Below are positions 1 through 12,620 of a stretch of DNA of 64,000 nt, in pieces. Source of the stretch: Varroa destructor (Eukaryota; Arthropoda; Arachnida; Mesostigmata; Varroidae); the NCBI RefSeq assembly GCF_002443255.2, contig NW_019211457.1:39903126-39967125 (forward strand), given 5' to 3'. Under the pieces are notes generated by a model. The model made no database searches and was not told the DNA's origin. It was given only the letters and a program-made list of their open reading frames with translations. How positions within the stretch are numbered: position 1 is the stretch's first letter; each line of letters starts with the position of its first letter. The translations under genes were made by a program, and so were the position numbers.

Positions 1-317
1 ATGTAAGTGTTCATAAAAATGTTATGTACATTATCAATGAATGACTACGGTTCAGGCAAATGACTAAAATGCAAGATTCTATATGATGTAACATTTTAGC
101 GGTTGGGACTTTACATCCGGAATTTCGGTTTAGTATTATCTTGAAAATTTCCGAGAAAAACATATATTGATTCTATACCAGAAAAACAATAAGACTGTGT
201 TGAACATTTCAACGGACACATAGCTTCATAGTCAGCGAAATCGATCTGCTATCAATATTTCTAACAAACTGGTGACGCGGGTCTCCACTTGACCAGCCTT
301 AACCCTTTATCACCAAC

Positions 318-1119
318 CTTAATCCATCCGCGATGATTTTCAACAGAATCGCACGAGAGCGCAATCAGCTTTACTCCCTTTGAAGTAAACGTGGGATGCA
401 GCTGAGCGGCGCGGGCTAGTTCAGTCGTGCAAACAGGAGTGTAGTCGGCCGGGTGCGAGAAGAGAATCGCCCATCTGGAAGGCACGTTATGAAAAACATG
501 GAATATAAAACAGCATATCTGCTAGAAGCCTGAGCACAGCTCGGCGCATTAGTATGCATTTACAGCACTTAGTAGAAAAGCCATAGAAATAAAGACTGAG
601 TACCATTGATTTTAAAAATACCAGGCAACGTTTTCGATTCAATTGCTGACCAGATGGAACGCAGAAGCTACCTCACTGAAATCTTCATGACGAGTACGAC
701 CGCTAATGAAAGAACGTAGAGGCTTGGCAACTCTAAGTGCTAGTTTAGCCCAGTCAGAGAGGTGACAATTTAGGGGCGACTTGAAGTTCCACCGCACTTC
801 ATAAATGCGCCAAAGTCATTCGTCGTTGGCCTGCCGCCACGCAAATCGAATACTGGAATGCATCAGTGTCCTTGAATAGAAGGCATATCAATACGCTAAT
901 TCATGATGCGCTATATATATTAGAATGCTAATAATATGGGATATGAAAATTTTGTTGGAGCGCAAATAGGCAGGTGCAGAAAAAAACTGACAAACACAGC
1001 TCTAGCAGAATGCTAAAATTACGTGGCAAGCCATACCATTTAAAGCTTTACTGATGCGATCATTATCTGTGTGTTGCGTTTTCCATTTAGGTTGAACGTA
1101 GCAAGTGCCAAGACCCCTT

Positions 1120-1156
<37 letters not shown>

Positions 1157-4100
1157 GCCATATCGTTCTCGTGGTAAAGCGATAAGTATCCATTATTGCG
1201 GAGTTGTTTACAGTTAATCGAAGACCCTGCTTGTCATTGTTGTGATTGTGCACAGACGACAGCAATGGCTGTCTTCACAGTTCACGACTTAGCTGAATAC
1301 ACCTTGAGCCCAGTCACGAACTAGTAAAATCCCGCATATTGAGTCGAGTAGTCGGTTGAGGACAACCAGCGAATGCAAATCGACTATCTTCACCACAAAG
1401 AAGGATACGCGCCGCCAAAAGACAAACTATCTATATCGTTGGATAGTAGAAGTAACATCTACGTTCTGGCTTACGTTTAAACTTGCTATCTGTTATTTAT
1501 AGTAAGAAAAATGAACAACTATGTACTGGACTACCTTCGAAAGATCACGACTGTCGAAGTGTACTGGAATAGCTAACATACATTTGCGAGCATATGGCGT
1601 GTACATCTTAGCTAGATTTAAATGAAGATGTAAGAAGTGAAATTTGCCAAGCACTACAGAAAGCATCGAATTTATAATAGGATATATCAGCAACAAATGA
1701 AATATTTCTGCAACATTAGTTTTACAATTGTTTTTGTAACTAAATAGCAAAAATTCAAATTTTAACACAGTCACGATCAACTTGAGTGAAAGGGATGCCA
1801 CAGATGGTAGATGCGTGCTCATTTATATTTACGTTAAGGATCGAATTTTCGTGCTAAACACTTGACCGCTTTTAATAGTGGTTCCAATTGAAGCTCAACT
1901 ACCGCGTATAAAAGGCCTTCGCCTGTGCTTTTTCAGTAGCCCGTAACACCGCAACAGCCATGATCTGCCTATTACACACTCAAGTGGCTTTATGAGTCAC
2001 CTCAGATCGCCAAAAACAAAAAGTTAAGTAATCCCGAAAGAGTAAAATATGCGTGCGTGTGCATTGTAAAAATTGATCACCGTTTTCTAGGAAATTTCAT
2101 TAGGCTACAGTGATTTGATCTAGATCCTAATATTGCTCCCATCAGAGTAGAGTCGAGGACCAAAAAGAGCGCACAACATAATGACTGTTTCATGAATAGC
2201 TTGATATGAGCGCTCCTCACAGTTTTCAACTGCCTATTGCAAAATTCTTGATGCTTTCTTTTTATTTCTTTTAGTTTTAGCCCTTACAGGAAGACAAGTA
2301 TAAAAATTCATTATTTCGGTGCATAGTAATAACTCACTTACCGTAATAACTTACCTTTGCTAAACTGAATTGAATCATGTTTTGAAACCATTAGCTTTTG
2401 TAAATGACATCTAAATTAATCTTAGCCAGCTGCTTCTCTTTGCAATGGATCCGCAAAACAGTCTCTGAGGGAAAACATAATAGTAAACTTTCATGGACCA
2501 GGTTGGCGCTGAGGTAGACCTTAGCGCTAATATTAATCGAACAGCATTTCTATTCGTCTGTTTGTGTCAGACTGACAGTCTGTTGTATCGTAAATACTCG
2601 AATTCTTCACTATTATTGTCATTCTTCCCCGATCTGTTTCATTACGCCAAAATGGGCAATGTATTCGTCCTTTTTTTAGGTGGGGGTTTGTCTCTCTGTA
2701 ACGGATATTGTAACTAGGGGTGGTAATGCAAATCAGAGTTTGGGTGCAGTACATGAATGACGACATATTTTATAATGTGTCTTTATAAATAAACGAAAGT
2801 ATACAAATCCATAAAGAGAAGATCAGTAATCTATAACCTAGTTCAAATGTATAATCGACGTTTATTTTCAGGGGCAATAAAAAAGTAAAATATACCTCTT
2901 CTGAAGATAACAAATGTTAAAACTAATTACACGCCATACCTTATTTATCATGTACTCATTAGAAGTCTGATATATATCATATTATGATAGTTCTCTTATA
3001 AGCCATCAAGACTAAACGTCTATCTTCCTCAGAGGCTAATCAGTATGGTAAGTATATAAGAAATCGAGTTCACACAAACTGTGCTTGTGATAGGCACAGA
3101 GTGCGATTAGACAGTCTATCGACAGCAGCCGGTGACTCAGTCAACATACGCAACAACTCCTAGAGTTTTATCAGCGACTCTTGTATAAGCATTCTCTAGT
3201 AAATATCGTGGAACATGACGGCAAAAGAACTTTATCGACAAGGCATTTTTGGTTACTATAGATGGATTGAGTGCGACAACGACTCGCAAGAATATGTATC
3301 GTAGTTTACTAAAGATTTCTCGACCTAGAAAAACAACCTCGAATTGAAAGCTCTAAAACGGGTCGCAGTCATTGATAACTTTGGGTGCCTATGGTAATAT
3401 AAATAATAACTTGATTTTTAAAGCGGTCACCTCAGGTATATCATGTTCACTATCATTTAATTTAGTTGACATTCGCTTTAAGAGGAAACCTGTAACGTAA
3501 GTAAGCCAATCTTAAACCATTTTTCAGCAATTCAATAAATAAAAAACCGATGTAGAATCCTCCTGACTACAAAAAAAAAGACGCATTTTTACGTTTAATA
3601 TAGGACACATAAAATATAAGTGGCCTTAAACAACACAAAGAATATATAGATATATATACTCCAGTCACAATATCACCGCCGTCAACACTCTGTAACGATT
3701 TTCTCAATTTGCTTTGTATTTTGCGGTATTTCTTATTGTTTGTATAAATACGATTGTACGATTAGTTCTAAGAAACCTAACCTGTTTCTTCTAAAGCTAT
3801 GCTAGATAGATTCCACGTTGGTCTTTTTCCATCCTGCAACCATGCGCAAATGTCTATCTCTGTCTAGTTTCTGTTGAGCATATATATATATATATATATA
3901 TATAATCACATAATTGAATGGAGAATTGTTTCATTTATGCCATTAACTATTGTTTAATTTTACTTTAACTAACAATGAAACCAGTTAAAAGGATTTAGCA
4001 AAGCAGCGGTATAGTAGCAGGCTGTTTAGATTAGCAGCAGTTCAAAATCATATGTACGTTTATTTCAACATTGTTAGAAATGGTGTACTTACTTTCCGTC

Positions 4101-4187
4101 CAGCCAGTCGTGAAACATAAACTCCCCTTCTGTAGTAACGCACTTGAAGTTGGGAAAATCATCACCAAGGTTCAATGGGTGGCCCAT
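318..4187 (-). CDS. PRDX6: 1-Cys peroxiredoxin (PRDX6-like), 5' part only, two exons
   Basis: This gene encodes a cytosolic thiol peroxidase that reduces hydrogen peroxide and phospholipid hydroperoxides. Exon 1 is 4187 down to 4093 and starts at an ATG in good context (AAC ATG G). It ends at a GTAAGTAC donor in phase 2. Exon 2 is 474 down to 318, after a TTCCAG acceptor, and ends AAG before GTTGGT. Joined, they give 84 residues in one frame. The peroxidatic motif P-V-C-T-T-E places the cysteine at residue 47 and the preceding F-S-H-P histidine at residue 39, exactly the family numbering. The later [12 protein letters not shown] stretch is also typical of the thioredoxin-fold core. The family is usually about 220 residues, so roughly 60 percent is missing. 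I see no further exon in 1-317, so the gene runs off the left edge. Oddity: residue 32, the serine of the G-x-S-x-G lipase motif in vertebrate PRDX6, is lysine here. Family assignment is firm; an orthologous paralogue of the same 1-Cys class is possible. Confidence 0.93.
1124..1153. repeat. (TA)n microsatellite
   Basis: About fifteen TA units in a row, inside PRDX6 intron 1. Confidence 0.95.
3671..3878 (+). repeat. Dispersed repeat, copy A (about 208 bp)
   Basis: This segment is clearly similar along its whole length to 7253-7466. Shared blocks include ACCGCCGTCAACA, TGCTTTGTATTTTGCG, ATTTCTTATTG and CCTGTTTCTTCTAAAGCTAT. The copies differ by scattered substitutions and small indels. Copy A ends next to a TA microsatellite. 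No long reading frame or obvious terminal inverted repeat is visible, so it may be a fragment of an old interspersed element. It lies in PRDX6 intron 1. Confidence 0.8.
3880..3904. repeat. (TA)n microsatellite
   Basis: About twelve TA units directly after repeat copy A. Confidence 0.95.
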
Positions 4188-7100
4188 GTTACGGCTATGG
4201 TTGCTTGATATTGGTTCTTTTTGCCTTCGTTATATCTAAAACTGCTGTGTCGTGAGAGCTCGATGTGCACGCTTGATTACTGAAACAAAATACAGGCAGG
4301 CCACAGCTGAGGCAATTGACAATTAAAACGCTAGCATGATCGCCACCATTACTCTAACAATCAATCGCCGGTGCCTCACAGAGGTTTCTTTAACTGACTG
4401 TAGCGGCATCGGGCGGCGCTTCACAACGTTAGCTCGTGTTGGATAGGACCGTTTGCCGTTTCAGCCAATAGAGGGCTCACCGGTACAATTGGTTGAGGAT
4501 TTGCGTGTCGCTCTTTACAAAGCTGTAGACGCTGCTCCTCATGATGTTTTATCCATATTCTGTTCAGCCTCTCGTTTTTTTCGCATAGCACTGAGCTTTC
4601 CACGTTATCTATCTATAAGTGATGATATCTGTACTGAGATATCTACCAGTAAAAGAAGTGAATCAGCGAGCGCTAAGAAAAGTTAAAGCACAGGGTGCTT
4701 ATTTATGTACATGGACACAAGACTTATGATTCTGCTGGTCGTGTAGATAGTTATTTTTTGCTGCAACTCTCGTCCAACTCAGTGACACATGTTTATTATA
4801 ATAGAATTTTTCCAGTTAATCATAGGTTGGAAGCGGTTGCCTTAGTTCCTTATAGCCATTTTTCATTATTTTTATACTACATAAAATGCTATATCTCATT
4901 GGAAGGCATTCGTGTAGCTTGCCACAGTCTCCCGCCTATTTATAGCTTGTGATGCACTTTTGACAATGTAAAACTTTGTAATAATACGATCCCTAAAAAC
5001 GATAAGATACGTACCATGTTGCGATAAACTGCGCACACGTAAAATCGTACCAGCTTAACTAACTCTGTCTTGTACAATATCTTAAGAATTAAACTGGTCA
5101 GAAACTGCGAATATGTGCCCATATAGCTGGTACGAGTCCTTTCGCTTTACCTATGGAAAGGGTATTGCCGATTAAGTTCGAATAGTCAGGCGGGTGTACA
5201 CCATGTTACCTATTACTTGCTTGTTGCTAAGGCACGTATTTTTTGTATAGCGTCATTCAAGGTGTTTTATGTATAGAAAATAAGAATAATGTAATCCAAT
5301 AAAACTAACATCTCTGAACGTCTCTTACCGCTCTACAAACAGTAAGCTAGCTGAGACATTATCATGGTTGAAAAGTTTGATTTCTAGTAGACGAGTGCTT
5401 TATTGGTATGTTCATATTACACGGTCAAAAATACACCAAGTGGAAAAGACTAATGAAATTTATAATAACTTAGGCCAAATTCAACCAGTATATTGATTAT
5501 ACGATCATCGTTGATGAGTGAAAATTAAACTTATAATGTATCTCTCTCATTCACTATACTTGCTGACCTTTAGGATTTGAAGCATGAATACAATTCATGA
5601 AACTCTACCTTGATTCGTTGTCGGAAGACAATATCTTTTTCGTGACGTCCAAGTACCACAAACACCAGTTGAATAAACGCCACAACTTAATAACGCCATT
5701 GGACGTATGAGTTTTTGCATGAAGCTTGCATCACGCTATTTTTATCCTTTGAATAATAAATAAATAAATAGATACTACTGCTATGTTAATTATTAGCAAG
5801 CATCCTGTTTGAGTTAAATTACGATAGGGCCATTGAGACACCATAGTTTTGTTCTCTGGATGAGATGTATCATTTTTACACTAGTTATACCTCAAGAATA
5901 GAGTACAAGGAAATTCAGACGGCTCTATCCCATTTGCACGATAAGCGAAAATAATCATTTCTGTTTTTTTTCTTTTATAAGTATACTTTAGGGAAATACT
6001 ATTAAAGTTACAAGCGGCTTTTGTATAGGTGTCGAAAATATAAGGCCGTGGAGCTGGCATCTATGTTCCTTATTGACATAAACTAGCAGTTGCGTATGAA
6101 GTATGGCGAATACAACTAATTGCATACAGACCCAAGTTGACGCAACACGTATCGTGTTGAAATGGGGATACCAATTGGGATTTTTATTTAATAACTATTG
6201 CAAATTGGGTCTCTTTACCAAGTGCTTTTATGTCCAAGGAGCCACACTCCAGCATTAAAGCTTTGTTTTTGCGAACCAAGAAAGCATATTTGTGTATATG
6301 TAATAGCGATCTTACTTTTGTGATTTAATTACATATGTTATTTAATATATGTCGATGACGAAACCTGAAACAGCGACCTTTGACGTCTTCAACCCCCAGA
6401 AATCTCTGGTTAAGGATAGTGTTTAAGTGCACTAAAAAACTGCGGGCTGCTAAAAACGTATATCAAGTAAAAGGTCCTAAAAGTAGCCGGAGAATGTTTG
6501 CTTGCTTATAGCAGTAAATTATATAAATAATTACAGTTATTTTGTGTCTAAGCTGACGGTCTCAGACCCTTAAGGTGGGGCATTTCGCTAAGTTCGCTTC
6601 ATCAATGAATAACCCAAAAAACACGACAGTGGACGTAATAAGTACACAAACCTGTTACAAGTTCAGGATATTTATTTACAGATATCGGCGCCGTAGAGCC
6701 TCGTCCAAATTTATACTCCACTCCTTCGGTCCTTTTATTTCTTTTTCTTCTGATTAGCTTTCTTCTTCTGATCCCGTTCTTAGTTAAGCGCTTCAGTGTA
6801 TTTTACATTTGCCGGATGGAGCTTCCTTTGAATAGATGATCTCGAATCCTCTATTGAAAGATGCGCGTCAGACTACAGGCGTTGAAATCTACTATCAGTT
6901 ACCACCTTACCCGCACGGATCCGCCTGTTCAGTAATCGGTACTTCTGCTAATTTTGTGTGGAGATCTTGAACATCCGACATCCTTTTTGTTATCATAATA
7001 ATTATACGTATTACTATGAATCACCGCCATAAACGCTTTTCTTGGTAAATATTTTCCCGTATATCATTACCGTTCATCTTACTTGACATTTTCCTCATTT

Positions 7101-10100
7101 TGTATATCCTAGTCAGCAGGGTGCCATCGAAAGCAGACGAACAATCACAGCGACCCGCCGAGCATCAAGAGCACCCAGATTCCACTTGACAGCGTTTTCT
7201 TCAAGTGCATATATATATTCCAATGATAATATCAATATATCGGCAGTATTCGTATTACCGCCGTCAACAGCCTGTAACGACTTTCTCAGTGTGCTTTGTA
7301 TTTTGCGATATTTCTTATTGCTTGTATTTTTCGTCCGTTTCTGTACGATTAATTCTAACGAGGTCTAACCTGTTTCTTCTAAAGCTATGCTAAATAAATC
7401 CCACGTTGGTCTTTTTTAATTCTGCAACCTTGCGCACGTATCGATCTCTGTCCAGTGTTTATCGAGTTAACTCGCGCAGTCTTTATTTCTTCATGAAAAC
7501 TTATCAGGTAAAATAATACCTATGGTTGTCAGTATGATAACATAACGTATACTCCTTTACAAAGTGGCCTCTACCAGAGAGCTCATTTTAACGCACTTGT
7601 TTACAAATAACTATACAAATAATTATTCGCAATTTATTTTCATGCATAGATTCGTGGGTAAATTCTTTTATCAGACTTTGTTTTTATTCGGCCTCGCCCT
7701 TGTCATAAAAATAATAAAAATGAAAGCTGCTTAAGAGTAACGATGGTGCCAAAGAGTTATCTGATTCATGTCACACTCATCAGTTTCAAAGGAATTATTG
7801 ACAACTTTTTTAGTCGTCAAGGTGAGGTAATCAGACAACGTTACAGTTCGAAAGCCATAAGAGTTACACATACGTTACTATATCATCTCAAAGCTCTCGG
7901 AAAGAAAACTACGCAAAGAAATTTAAATGGAGTTTCATAATCGCAACTTACAACCAGCTTACTTAGTAAAGCAACTCACAAAAAAGCTGGCCTGTCCTGC
8001 TTGTTGTATACCGTTGATGCACCTTGTACTCTTGTTCGTTTGTTGAGCGCATGACACCGAAGCAGAATTATGCCTATTTTAACGATTACACAATTGGTAG
8101 TGTACGAATTTTATAGCCCACGCATATAATGCAATTTTACCGTGCCTAGTGGGCGGCTATGTTCGAATATAATTCGAAGTCAAAATCGTGCATGTTTTAA
8201 TGCGATGGGAAGCGTCCATTATCTGCAATACATTTGTTTGTATCAAGCTGTGAATTCTAACTATTTAGTAGACCTCAAAACAGAGTTTGCTTTCGACAAG
8301 GTTTGATGTGCAGTAGTCCATCGAATACGAATGATTACCTGGATGACTATTAAAGGAATAACTAGCCTTATGGTGACTTGTGAAATCATCGATTTTTTTA
8401 CTTCCAGTATTTGTTTCCTTGTTTCAGAAGATTACCTGGTATAGCTTTTTGCTCCGCGAGAGAAAGTAGATCATAAACTTTTTTAAACTTCGCGGAAAAA
8501 ACAATCGTTTAAATACTTACGTAGTTCCATCATTTAGAAGGTTTTAAATTCCAAAGAATTTTTACAACGGCACGGTCAAGTAACTTTTATAGAGATAGAT
8601 CCTCTGCAAACTATTGATTCGTCCTAACGGATATAAATTTAGCGTATAAGATAAAGAACTGATTAATAGAAGAGACCATGCGTCCTCTTTGTGTGCTGCA
8701 ATACGACATGAAAAGTTTGAGATTCAACTCTGTTTTCTTAGATGGACGTGACATGTTAGCGTCTCACCTCTGCCTGGTAAACTAAACCCTCGAATCATCG
8801 TTACCGTCAGTATCATCGTAGTTATATCTTGGTACGAGTTGTTTATCAGTTTCTGTTCACTTTATTTTGTACAGTTCTTCTTTAGCACTTCTATGCGAGT
8901 AGACAATTACTAAATATCATCTGCTTGATGTTCTCACACATATAAAAAACTTGAACTAAGTTTTATATATTATGTTGAAGCCAAAAGTAAAAACCAGGAA
9001 TAACTCTACTAGTTTTGCTGCTATAAAAGATGATAATAATACTACCAATATCTTCCATACCTCATTGTTTCTTTTTAAATTACCCGATATCAAGTTCATC
9101 TGATGTTGTGAAAGCGCCTGGCCGTAAGAGCTCAGGTTCATTTTTTTCTAGCAATAATATGATTAACGTTCGTTTCAATCGCCACATTTGCCTTTACCTA
9201 CGTCATTATATACTGCTTGTCGATATGACTCCAACTTCCTTTAACATTCGCATAAAAATGTTATTCACCGACTCATATCTCTAGTTCCATCTATATAATG
9301 TATTTCGTTACATTTTGTTACCGCTATCACACGTTTCTTTCATATCGCACATCATAACCAACATTATTCAACTTTGCATCTCTGTCGTCCTTGTCATCAG
9401 TTATCTCACCATTAATGCATTAACGTCACTATTCTCCCCAGTGTAGTTGGGTTACTATAAATACTATCCACATGGCTTATAATAAGCCGATTGCAGCACA
9501 TTCAAATTATCTAGAAACCGTTTTTCTGTCGCCTTTGCCCTTACGAAGTTTCAACACAGATTTAACAGCCTCTCACTCACAGCAAATTCGAACAAGGTAC
9601 TCCGATCAAATATTTCGTTGGACAAGAAAACTGACCTATTACCGAGGCCCGAGGCTAAATAAATTCTAAAGAGGATCATTGTATGCTAGCTTGGTATAAT
9701 TATAATATAAAGCTTTCAAATTTAGCTCATTCGCACCGTCATCGAGCACAGGGGCTTGGTATACTATTGTGCTAAACTTGATGCATAAGAGCAAGCAGAG
9801 CTTGCCACAGCATGAACTAATAAACCCTATATTGATGGGCAAAAAGGTAAATAATAAAGGTAGAAGCTTTGTCAATTGGAGGGGGTTTTGCAGGAGTTAA
9901 ATGCTTTTCCCGTCATATGCCTGTCGATCTCTCCAATATGTTCGTGAGGAACATATGATTTTGTAAATAGTAGGATAGAAATGATACATATATTATAGTA
10001 ATGTTACGTCAACACATTTTCTCCACCTCATTCCATTCTCTCTCCTTGTTATTTCGATTATTCATAAATGACATCTAAGCTTTTAGAGTATGTACAGTCC

Positions 10101-12431
10101 TTACGATTACGATAAAATTCGAGATTAGTGTTTCAGGAACCTTTCGAAGATCACGTTTTTGGTACAGCTGGATAGCAATAGTAGTGACAAAAATTACATA
10201 AAAAGAATGACAATGTCCAAACAATGTAAAATAAACATCCTGTTAGTACTTGCACCCAAATTTGACAAAATCAATCATTAGTCAGGTCCTTTCCCAGTTC
10301 AGATCAAAGTTTCGACTTGTTAACTGAAGACACACAAGGCAAAGGCTTATTCTCCATTGCTTTTTTTGAAATTAAAATCCAATGATTACACTACCGGCAC
10401 CAATGATGGTCATCTTGTTATTACCACTATTATTTGGAAATTTTGTGCTCAAACACGTCGAACGTTAGCGCCGCGACTAACTACCACCCATCGCATTTCG
10501 GACCTGTTATCCTTCAATATCGCACTGCGCACTGCGAAGCAAAATTATAAACACCGAAATTGCACCGATTAAAAAGACTGGTACCCTCGTAATACAGGAT
10601 AGTTACACATTAAACCACAGCCATGCATTAGTGGGTGTGTGTATATATGTATTTAGTAAATTTCTCGGATTGAGTCGTCCGCTTTCGCTGCTCGTGCACT
10701 GCTAGTCATCAACAAATAGTTAGGTAAATGAGTCTATGAACCTGTACTTGTCAGTCGTCTGCACTTGTTATAAACTGACATACACTAAGCAGATACCGCA
10801 ACTGCAATACAGGGTTGTCGGCTTAAATAATATTATCTCATGGATGGATAACACGTGGCTCTCCTCGTTTCTCGGAAGGTATCAAACTCTTGAGGTATTA
10901 TGTATCAGTAATCGTCTCCTGTCTTCGATCTCTGACCTCCGATCTGCACTAGTAAAGGCACCGCTAAGAGACGCAGTGAGTTGACTTCGAAAAGGAGACG
11001 TGCAGCCTCAACGTCAATATGTAATTCAGCGTGCTGGAAAGGTTGAGCCAACGCAGAGTTGATGCTCGCTTGATACCTTGAATTATGCCGTTCATGCTAC
11101 AGGGATGATCTTCGCGATGACCGAGGTGCTTGGGAGACGATATCGTTGTTCTGGCTGTTGTTGATGCTATCATCATCGTTTTTCTATTATTCTTTCTGGG
11201 GGACTGGGTCAACTACTCCGTTCGAAGTCGTCGCGGTCCCGAGGAGGCCTGTACTACGAAACGCTGCAGTTCTATGCATTTAAAGAACATTCCACATGTA
11301 CACACAGACGAAGAATAAAACCAAATGTGAAATTAGTGAACACAAAGATCGTGGGACGAATAGCTTATTTGTGTCAGTAACAGAACTAATGATTAAGCTG
11401 CCCTTCTAGATGCCAAACATGCTGAAACAGTAATAAGATAAGGTAAGAAAAAAACTACAGAATATTCAGTCTCAGCAATTTGTATAAGATGTTAGTATAT
11501 GTTCGTACTCTGTTTGTTATGCAGATATGTTGCCTTGAACAGGTTTTCTTTTGGAAAAAGAAAACAATTCCTGCCAGAAAAAGACAGTTGAAATACACAG
11601 CATTGCCGATACAATTGTATTATCATGATCACTTTCTTTTCCGGAAATATATTGACCAGGAATAAGCTTTATGTGTGAAAGTATTGGGTAGGCTAAGTTG
11701 GTTTCAACAGTTGCGTATAACTCCTATCAGAAGGTGCTATCAGTATGGCAATAGTGTAGATCCGTTATAAGTGCATCTATTCATAGAGGTCATGCTGCGG
11801 ACAACAAAGTAAAGGATTGTAGGCAAAGAAAATGTCTATTTCCGATTATTTTGAGTAAATATTATTTCGCTCTTTAAAATTCTCTTGTCAAGCTCCCAGC
11901 GAAAGCAGCATCTTTGAAGCAAATCGGTCAAATCAGATCAAAAAATGTGGTCAGTTAGGTTATTGAGGCGATTCATCAGCACAAATGTAAAATAGATATA
12001 TGTATATATAGCATAAGATCTCAGATAGTGTCCACCACCATCATAGTCAGAGCAAGAAAAAATTGTTGTCATTAAGGCTGCAGCAGCTCGAGCAACTACT
12101 CCTGGTTATCAGTTCTAATAAAGGGTTCATTTTTTTACAGTAACTTGCCTCTAGGTCCTCCAGAATAGCTGTAAAAATATTTGACACATTTAGTATTAAT
12201 AAATCGCTCTCAATAGTTTGCTTGCAGATTTTGTATTGGCTAAATGTAATAGCACTCGGCAGAACAACTTTACATTTGAGCTTTACAATCAAGCTGAGGC
12301 TGGATATTAAGCTAACACAAACAAAAATAGAGCGTAATTTAGTAAACTTCGCCGAATAGCGACTAACCATATTTGTTAGTGTTTAAAGGTTACGTTTTGA
12401 ACCTGCTAGCGGGCCGTATTTCTATTGCTTA
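4188..12431. other. Intergenic region between PRDX6 and MINDY
   Basis: This 8.2-kb AT-rich stretch separates the 5' end of the PRDX6-like gene from the 3' end of the MINDY gene; both genes are on the minus strand. The part next to 4188 should hold the PRDX6 promoter and 5' UTR, but I see no convincing TATA box. Its reading frames are all short (under about 110 codons) and overlap on both strands without conserved-looking protein. The only structure I can support is repeat copy B at 7253-7466. A small undetected MINDY 3' exon could lie near the right end. Confidence 0.6.
7253..7466 (+). repeat. Dispersed repeat, copy B (about 214 bp)
   Basis: Second copy of the element at 3671-3878, in the same orientation about 3.6 kb away. 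Its short reading frames are stop-rich relative to copy A and are not conserved between the copies, so it does not look protein-coding. Confidence 0.8.
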
Positions 12432-12437
12432 TTTATT
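12432..12437 (-). terminator. Candidate poly(A) signal for MINDY
   Basis: On the minus strand this reads AATAAA within AATAAATAAAT. It lies about 185 bases beyond the TGA stop that closes the last readable MINDY exon. Position fits a cleavage signal, but such hexamers are frequent in AT-rich DNA. Confidence 0.4.
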
Positions 12438-12620
12438 TATACGTATTGTCCACTAGAGAGTGCAACGATTTTTCAACTCAAGCTATGTTTATGAATCAGT
12501 ATTAATTTTGTTCAAAATTTTCTTGCTCTCTGATGCTCAGTGACAGAATCACATGTCCAAATAGTGGCCGTGATAAGTATCTCCTAATGATAATCCATCC
12601 ATTTCAAACTCTCTCAGTCC

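Larger units (their letters stand above)
475..4092 (-). other. PRDX6 intron 1 (3.6 kb)
   Basis: This non-coding stretch lies between the two peroxiredoxin exons, with GTAAGTAC at its 5' end and TTCCAG at its 3' end on the minus strand. It contains a TA microsatellite at 1124-1153, a second one at 3880-3904 and one copy of a dispersed repeat at 3671-3878. I saw no exon-like reading frame on either strand. Confidence 0.85.

Noticed and set aside
1..317. A third PRDX6 exon at the left edge
   Set aside because: No minus-strand frame here matches the expected continuation after the second exon; the next exon must lie outside the window.
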